Assembly (NCBI GenBank): GCA_964541615.1
Contig: CAZIRA010000092.1
Location: 1-10,590 of the forward strand
Direction of reading: 5' to 3'
Origin: UPXZ01 sp964541615
GTDB taxonomy: Bacteria > Bacteroidota > Bacteroidia > Bacteroidales > Paludibacteraceae
DNA length: 10,590 bases
Shown here: positions 6,798 through 10,590 of the stretch, in pieces
Position numbering within the stretch: the first letter of the stretch is position 1
How the letters are laid out: every line of letters begins with the position of its first letter
Position numbers and translations under genes: made by a program
The notes under the pieces: model-generated
The model's input: the letters and a program-made list of their open reading frames with translations, nothing else
Database searches by the model: none
What the model was told of the DNA's origin: nothing

Positions 6798-7400
6798 TCA
6801 AATCCCGCAAAAAAATACGACCAAAAAAGGAACAGACAAATCTACAATAAATCCGTGATATATGGATACAATGGAAAATTCTTCACCGGAATGTCTTATA
6901 ATAATAGGAAAAGTGGTATCCATAGTTGTGGCACCACCGGCTGAAATCGGGGCAAGCTTTCCGAAATATTTCACCATCCAGGGAGCAAGAAGAAGGGCGA
7001 TTACTTCGCGGATGATGTTGGCTAAAAGTGCAATGGTTCCTAATTCAGCTCCTTTATATTCTGTGATAAGCACGCTGGACAGTGAGTAATAACCAAATCC
7101 TGAACCAACGGCTAAAACTTCGGTTAGCGGTCTTCCTTTTAATAAAACTCCAACGGCTATCACGCCCAGAAAAGTCCCCAAAATTGTCATTAAAGGCAGC
7201 ATTAGCAGTCTGGGAGATAGTGTTTTGAATTTTTGAATGGTGTTTTTATCGTGCCCGATGCTCAGCCCCACAGAAAACATAAGCAGACAAAGCACAAAAA
7301 AAGTGACTTTTGAATCGATCCATTCCAGGGGAAAAACTCTGAAAATACCGAGCAGCAATCCGGTTGTAAAAAAAGAAAGAATTATCAGACTACTTTTCAT
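6798..7400 (-). CDS. lysO: LysO-type lysine exporter, C-terminal-half protein
   Basis: This 200-residue hydrophobic inner-membrane protein matches the C-terminal two thirds of the roughly 300-residue E. coli LysO (YbjE, Lys_export family), which exports L-lysine and thialysine. Shared landmarks in order are GFGYYSLSSVLITE (101-114), NIIREVIALLLAPW (128-141), GATTMDTTFPI (156-166) and HGFIVDLSVPF (182-192). I estimate about six membrane segments. In many Bacteroidetes LysO is encoded as two adjacent genes, a short DUF340 N-terminal part and this 200-residue part. No N-terminal partner exists here: the 110 bp upstream are non-coding and ugd lies beyond. The protein begins with its own ATG and a hydrophobic segment, so it is not simply a truncated fragment of a longer ORF. 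Whether it works alone is unknown. Confidence 0.85.
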   Translation of the reverse strand: MKSSLIILSFFTTGLLLGIFRVFPLEWIDSKVTFFVLCLLMFSVGLSIGHDKNTIQKFKTLSPRLLMLPLMTILGTFLGVIAVGVLLKGRPLTEVLAVGSGFGYYSLSSVLITEYKGAELGTIALLANIIREVIALLLAPWMVKYFGKLAPISAGGATTMDTTFPIIIRHSGEEFSIVSIYHGFIVDLSVPFLVVFFCGI

Positions 7401-7456
7401 ATAGTAATTGTCGGGACGATCTCAACTTGCAATTAATTTTGATTTTATAAATATTC

Positions 7457-7505
7457 CACTCCTCACTGCTCATCGCTCAATTCTAATTAGTAACAACTCT
7501 CCACT
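7457..7505. repeat. Heptamer-periodic repeat between ugd and lysO
   Basis: Four directly adjacent 7-base units starting at 7457, 7464, 7471 and 7478 fit CANNNCT (for example CACTCCT, CACTGCT). Three further in-phase units starting at 7485, 7492 and 7499 also end in T (AACAACT, CTCCACT). The tract starts a few bases beyond the ugd stop codon and makes up nearly half of the ugd-lysO gap. No inverted copy is obvious here, unlike the two plus-side loci. Confidence 0.55.
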
Positions 7506-7510
7506 CTGAT

Positions 7511-8872
7511 TCAGCCTATACCTTCATACTCAAATCCCAATTCTTCCAGTTCCGCTTTTTCATAAATATTTCTTCCATCCAAAACCAACGGAAATTTCAT
7601 TGATTTGTGAATCACCTTCCAGCTCGGCATCCGGAATTCCTTCCATTCAGTTACCAGCAGAGCAGCATCAGCATCCAAAACTGCATCATAGATATCGTTG
7701 GCAAAATAAACTTTGGAATAATCTACCTTTTCACTTTCCGGTTTGTCTTGTTGTTGTTGTTCAAAAAAAGCAAACTGTTCCTTGGAAGCTTCGATGGAAA
7801 CCGGATCAAAGCAGCGAACTTCAGCTCCTGCTCTCAGTAATTTTTCTATAATCACAAATGCAGGTGCCTGGCGAACGTCGTCCGTATTGGGCTTGAAAGC
7901 AAGCCCCCACACAGCTGCGGTTTTTCCACGCATGTCTTTTCCCCACCGTTTTGTGAGTTTGTTGAAAAGGATTTCTTTCTGCAGGTTATTTACATCTTCC
8001 ACAGCTTTAAGCACACGGAGCTGATAACCTTTTTCTTCGGCAGTTCGGATAAGTGCCTGTACATCTTTTGGGAAGCAGGAACCTCCATAGCCGGTGCCGG
8101 CATACAGAAATTTACTCCCGATGCGGGCATCAGTTCCAATCCCTTTCCGCACCATATTCACATCAGCACCAACAAGTTCGCAAAGATTGGCAATATCGTT
8201 CATAAAACTGATGCGGGTAGCAAGCATGGAGTTGGCGGCATATTTAGTCATTTCAGCCGATGGGATATCCATGAAAATAACCCGGAAATTGTTTAGCAAA
8301 AACGGGCGATACAATTTTGTCAGGAGTTCCTTGGCTTTTTCACTGTCGGTACCCACAACTACTCGGTCGGGACTCATAAAATCGTTGATAGCATCGCCTT
8401 CTTTCAGGAATTCAGGATTGGATGCTACGTCAAATGGAATGGTGAGACCACGCTTGTCAAGTTCGTCCTGTATTACTTTTTTCACCTGCCTGGACGTGCC
8501 TACAGGGACGGTACTTTTGGTAACCACCAGCTTGTAGGAGTTCATTTTCTCTCCGATTTCACGAGCAACATTCAGCACATATTTCAGGTCGGCACTGCCA
8601 TCCTCATTCGGTGGAGTACCCACAGCACTAAAAATCACTTCCGCTTCGTCCAGAATATCATCCAATCGGGTAGTAAAATGCAAACGTTCGGCTTTTTGGT
8701 TGCGGGTTACCATATCTTCCAACCCGGGTTCGTAGATAGGTATGATTCCTTTTTTCAAATTCTCAATTTTTTGGACATCCACATCCACGCACGTAACATT
8801 TACGCCCATTTCGGCAAAACATGCGCCGGAAACCAATCCAACATAGCCGGTACCAATGATTGCTATTCTCAT
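7511..8872 (-). CDS. ugd: UDP-glucose 6-dehydrogenase
   Basis: The 453-residue cytoplasmic enzyme oxidises UDP-glucose to UDP-glucuronate with two NAD+, supplying precursors for capsule, O-antigen and other surface glycans. The N-terminal Rossmann motif is GTGYVGLVSG (7-16). Other signatures are SAVGTPPNEDGSADL (82-96), KSTVPVGT (119-126), NPEFLKEGDAI (152-162) with catalytic Glu154, MTKYAANS (208-215) with catalytic Lys210, and GYGGSCFPKD (261-270) with catalytic Cys266. The C-terminal NAD-fold domain begins near VWGLAFKPNTDDVR (321-334). All key residues are present and length is slightly above usual because of a Gln-rich insert at about 371-382 (EQQQQDKPES). No strong -7 box precedes it; the nearest is TAATCTTTG (8917-8909) with one extra spacer base. 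No glycosyltransferase genes flank it, so it is not visibly part of a polysaccharide cluster. Confidence 0.96.
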   Translation of the reverse strand: MRIAIIGTGYVGLVSGACFAEMGVNVTCVDVDVQKIENLKKGIIPIYEPGLEDMVTRNQKAERLHFTTRLDDILDEAEVIFSAVGTPPNEDGSADLKYVLNVAREIGEKMNSYKLVVTKSTVPVGTSRQVKKVIQDELDKRGLTIPFDVASNPEFLKEGDAINDFMSPDRVVVGTDSEKAKELLTKLYRPFLLNNFRVIFMDIPSAEMTKYAANSMLATRISFMNDIANLCELVGADVNMVRKGIGTDARIGSKFLYAGTGYGGSCFPKDVQALIRTAEEKGYQLRVLKAVEDVNNLQKEILFNKLTKRWGKDMRGKTAAVWGLAFKPNTDDVRQAPAFVIIEKLLRAGAEVRCFDPVSIEASKEQFAFFEQQQQDKPESEKVDYSKVYFANDIYDAVLDADAALLVTEWKEFRMPSWKVIHKSMKFPLVLDGRNIYEKAELEELGFEYEGIG

Positions 8873-9013
8873 CTGTTTATATTTAATTTTTTAACAAAAA
8901 GCTTAGAACAAAGATTAATTCACGGAAAAAATATTAAAATTCAGGAATTCAATCTTCAGATTTTTTTGAAAAGCAAGTACAAATATCGGTAATTTTTTGC
9001 AATAAAAATAAAG

Positions 9014-9042
9014 AAACCGTTTTCTTTTTAGGAAAACGGTTT
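9014..9042 (-). terminator. Rho-independent-like terminator of the cytidylate-kinase-like gene
   Basis: AAACCGTTTTC and GAAAACGGTTT form a perfect 11-bp stem (9014-9024 with 9032-9042) around a 7-base loop. On the minus strand the stem is followed by a T-rich run (CTTTATTTTTATT). It lies 20 bp after the stop codon of the cytidylate-kinase-like gene and separates it from ugd. Confidence 0.8.
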
Positions 9043-9061
9043 TCAATTTCATACAGTTTAA

Positions 9062-9691
9062 TTAAACCTTTCGAGACTTGATGTACTTCAGAATTATCTC
9101 GGTAGCATTATCGAACCCAATTTTTCCGGTGTCAATGGACAGGTCGAAATTGTGAATATCCGTCCAGTTTTTCTTCGTAAATTTTTTGATGTAAAGTGCT
9201 CTCTCCCGGTCGCTGGCAATAATTTTGGTTTGCGCTTCCAGTTCAGAAATTTTTTGTACTTCCATCAATCTTTGGACTCTTGCATCCATGCTTCCGTGTA
9301 GGTAAATGCTTACCAGGTTGGGGTAGTCTTTCAACACGTGAAAGCCGCATCGCCCGATGATTACTGCTGAATGATCTCTGACAATCTGTTGGATTACTTC
9401 GGTTTCTGTTTCATAGATTTTGGCTGTGGTAGGGCTGAAACTTCCAATAGCTTCACTGTAAAACTCGAAAACTCCGGTTTTTTCCCAGAAATTCTGCCAA
9501 AACGAAGTAATCTTTTCTTCGTGAGGAGCTACGTCATCAAGGAATACAGACAACTTTTCGGCGGTGCGGGTGATGATTTCGTGGTCTGCATAGTACATGT
9601 TAAGCTCTTCGGCAAGCTTATGTCCGATGTAAGCCCCGCCGCTACCCAATTCGCGGCTGATCGTAATTGCTAAATGTGATGTTCTTGGCAT
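9062..9691 (-). CDS. Cytidylate kinase-like family protein
   Basis: The 209-residue soluble protein belongs to the cytidylate-kinase-like P-loop family (Cytidylate_kin_2, PF13189). It has an N-terminal 'ITISRELGSGG' nucleotide-binding loop (9-19) followed by IGHKLAEEL. It then has the core strand VIIGRCGFHVL (110-120), the IYLHGSMDARVQRLM segment (129-143) and the C-terminal 'DRERALYIKKFT...W' basic lid-like region (161-176) ending in a FDLSIDTGKIG strand. Family members resemble CMP kinase but lack its usual substrate-binding insert, and their substrate is not established; I would not call it cmk. The ATG at 9691 is supported by an unusually strong Shine-Dalgarno (GGAGG, 4 bases upstream). 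It is transcribed alone: a terminator follows, and a possible promoter lies about 230 bp upstream. Confidence 0.88.
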   Translation of the reverse strand: MPRTSHLAITISRELGSGGAYIGHKLAEELNMYYADHEIITRTAEKLSVFLDDVAPHEEKITSFWQNFWEKTGVFEFYSEAIGSFSPTTAKIYETETEVIQQIVRDHSAVIIGRCGFHVLKDYPNLVSIYLHGSMDARVQRLMEVQKISELEAQTKIIASDRERALYIKKFTKKNWTDIHNFDLSIDTGKIGFDNATEIILKYIKSRKV

Positions 9692-9695
9692 TTTT

Positions 9696-9700
9696 CCTCC
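9696..9700 (-). promoter_or_regulatory. Strong Shine-Dalgarno of the cytidylate-kinase-like gene
   Basis: GGAGG on the minus strand lies four bases before the ATG at 9691 (GGAGGAAAAATG). It fixes the start codon and is stronger than anything seen before the other genes in the window, most of which lack a recognisable Shine-Dalgarno, as is usual in Bacteroidetes. Confidence 0.75.
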
Positions 9701-9848
9701 TTTTTTATGCTGGTTAGATTTGTGGAAATTTTGGCTGAAATGGATACTTCAGAATATAATGCATGAATATAAACAAAAAACAGAGCTTTTTTGCTTCTTT
9801 AAAGGATGGATGAGTAGTGTCAACCAGTTGCTGAATTCTCAAAAAGGA

Positions 9849-9906
9849 AGAGTGGAGGCTTGTGCAGATTGCGTAGGGACGATTGCACGAATCAACTTGT
9901 CACTCT
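9849..9906 (-). other. Possible structured 5' leader element of the cytidylate-kinase-like mRNA
   Basis: AGAGTG (9849-9854) and CACTCT (9901-9906) pair perfectly. Inside them GATT-CGT (9867-9870 and 9872-9874, one bulged G) pairs with ACG-AATC (9887-9893). GTGCA/TGCAC (on the minus strand around 9888-9884 and 9866-9862) offers a competing pairing. The region is non-coding on both strands by my reading and would lie at the start of a roughly 220-nt leader if the promoter at 9919-9950 is real. No known riboswitch class is recognised. Confidence 0.3.
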
Positions 9907-9918
9907 GTAAGAACACGT

Positions 9919-9950
9919 TAAAGATAGAGATTTTTTTTTAGAAAGTACAA
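9919..9950 (-). promoter_or_regulatory. Candidate promoter of the cytidylate-kinase-like gene
   Basis: TATCTTTA (9926-9919) matches seven of eight positions of TAnnTTTG plus spacer, and a TTG (9950-9948) lies 21 bases upstream, close to the 20-base spacing seen for rpsF. It implies a leader of about 220 nt before the ATG at 9691, unusually long. A closer promoter using another sigma factor cannot be excluded. Confidence 0.4.
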
Positions 9951-10116
9951 GTGTTTTTGGTGAAAAATTTATAAAATTGTAAAACAGCTTAATTTAGGGA
10001 AAGACGTATGGAGGTTGGTTTTATTGTTTCACACAATTTTATTGACAGTTAAAATATTTTGAATAGGAATAAAAGGTTGAATATTCGATTTATTTTGCTT
10101 TATTTTAGTAATTCTA
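9951..10116. other. AT-rich non-coding gap
   Basis: With the leader region to its left this makes about 425 bp without a gene. The stretch is very AT-rich with stops in all frames. I see no tRNA, no insertion-sequence ends and no strong promoter. It is probably decayed sequence flanking the mannosidase relic to its right. Confidence 0.5.
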
Positions 10117-10284
10117 TTTGTGAGAAAAAACATATACGGCTCATTTGGGAGCCCATTCCGTCCTGATAAATGGGGCGATGCTTTTACCGAAGGATGCTCG
10201 CAGCATTGGACGTGGTGTGTGTTTCATGGTCCGCGGGGATTAATCAATTTGATGGGAAGGATTTTTTTTTTTGTAAACAAACTG
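10117..10284 (+). pseudogene. Relic of a GH92 alpha-mannosidase gene (internal fragment)
   Basis: Frame +1 encodes a segment with the highly conserved GH92 core: GSFGSPFRPDKWGDAFTEG followed by a C-S-x-H-W-TWCVFH block, GLINLMG and FVNKL. In intact GH92 enzymes (secreted, calcium-dependent exo-alpha-mannosidases of about 750 residues) this region reads like 'WGDAFTEGNSWHYTWSVFHD-GLI-LMGG---FV-KLD'. Here only about 55 residues survive, with no start region, signal peptide or N- and C-terminal domains. 'MGRIFFFVNKL' appears to come from MGGKDFFVNKL by two compensating frameshifts, with an expanded 11-T run at 10262-10272. Homology stops at KL (10284) and changes directly into GH125 sequence. 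A GTG at 10120 opens a 113-codon frame spanning both parts, but it is not a plausible gene. Confidence 0.82.
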
Positions 10285-10569
10285 TATCCTTATCTTACAT
10301 TGGCAAAGAAAGACAAAAGGCTACAACCGCTAATTGCAGATGTCATGAATCAACAACGCACTTTGCTTTTAAGAGAACTGTATGCATATGCTTTCAAGCG
10401 AAATACGTCTGATGTCTCTCGTTGGAAAGTCAATGAAACTGAAATGAAATCGGGCGTTTAAGAGCTAAACCGGGAACTGGATTCGCCCTGTACTACCATC
10501 CGATTGGCTAATAATTACTGGAAATTTACAGACAATACCTCCGTGTTTGACACACAGAACTCGTCTTGA
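10285..10569 (+). pseudogene. Relic of a GH125 exo-alpha-1,6-mannosidase gene, with internal stop
   Basis: In the same frame as the GH92 fragment the sequence reads PYLTLAKKDKRLQPLIADV, then Q-RTLLLRELYAYAFKR, then ETEMKSGV, a TAA at 10459-10461, and then ELNRELDSPCTTIRLANNYW followed by KFTDNTSVFD. This follows the order of the GH125 family (formerly DUF1237): 'VWPYLPLAK-D--L--LI-GVI-RQ', 'IDPYANAF', 'D-TEMKPG--ERKWELDSLCYPIRLAY-YWK-TGDTS-F'. The N-terminal part with the 'MWLRDS' motif and everything after about 10545 are missing. The internal stop and altered conserved residues (SPCTT for SLCYP) show it is non-functional. GH125 genes commonly stand beside GH92 genes in mannoside-utilisation loci of Bacteroidetes, which fits the neighbouring relic. 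Confidence 0.82.
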
Positions 10570-10590
10570 TTTTTATTTTAACACAGAGGC

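Noticed and set aside
8094..8537. 147-codon open frame on the plus strand
   Set aside because: Antisense shadow of ugd, which has all catalytic motifs intact.
9720..9941. 73-codon open frame starting with TTG
   Set aside because: No recognisable family, no promoter or ribosome site, and it overlaps the probable leader of the opposite-strand gene; the product shows no meaningful features.
9692..10116. tRNA or insertion sequence between the kinase-like gene and the mannosidase relic
   Set aside because: No cloverleaf, no TTC-loop-like motif, no terminal inverted repeats and no transposase fragment could be found by eye.
10170..10412. 80-codon frame overlapping the mannosidase relic
   Set aside because: It is the wrong frame of the GH92/GH125 relic; only its 'GKDFFF' stretch is informative, as evidence of a frameshift.

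Overview
The window looks like chromosomal DNA of a Bacteroidetes organism, most likely order Bacteroidales. The evidence is a Porin_10-type outer-membrane protein, promoters with the TAnnTTTG -7 box typical of this phylum, mostly weak Shine-Dalgarno sequences, a half-length LysO protein, and relics of GH92 and GH125 mannosidases. I cannot assign a family or genus.

Layout. The left edge holds the first 23 codons of rpsF (ribosomal protein S6) on the minus strand with its promoter. Diverging from it on the plus strand are a putative porin (432-2315), a membrane-anchored solute-binding protein of the SBP_bac_3/MltF-N-terminal type (2362-3186), and metA (3277-4194). MetA carries the residue (Glu111) that predicts acetyl-CoA rather than succinyl-CoA use. 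A convergent zone (4195-4466) follows, with nested palindromes and a perfect 16-bp stem that can terminate transcription from both sides.

The minus strand then carries, in transcription order, a cytidylate-kinase-like protein (9691-9062, closed by its own hairpin terminator), UDP-glucose 6-dehydrogenase (8872-7511), the C-terminal half of a LysO-type lysine exporter (7400-6798) and a secreted S9 prolyl-oligopeptidase-family peptidase (6743-4467). These minus-strand genes do not form one obvious pathway: the first is a nucleotide-kinase-like protein, ugd supplies UDP-glucuronate for surface polysaccharides, and the last two concern amino-acid export and peptide breakdown.

The right end (10117-10569) holds no intact gene. 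It carries a relic in which a piece of a GH92 alpha-mannosidase is joined in frame to a piece of a GH125 exo-alpha-1,6-mannosidase, with an in-frame stop inside the GH125 part. This looks like the scar of a deleted mannoside-utilisation gene pair.

The most unusual structure is in the gaps. Three intergenic regions (181-320, 3189-3267, 7457-7505) consist of degenerate repeats with a 7-base period. Two of them fold back as inverted repeats and share an 18/23-base similarity with each other. I saw no CRISPR array, tRNA, rRNA or insertion sequence, and no evident new defence or biosynthetic system.
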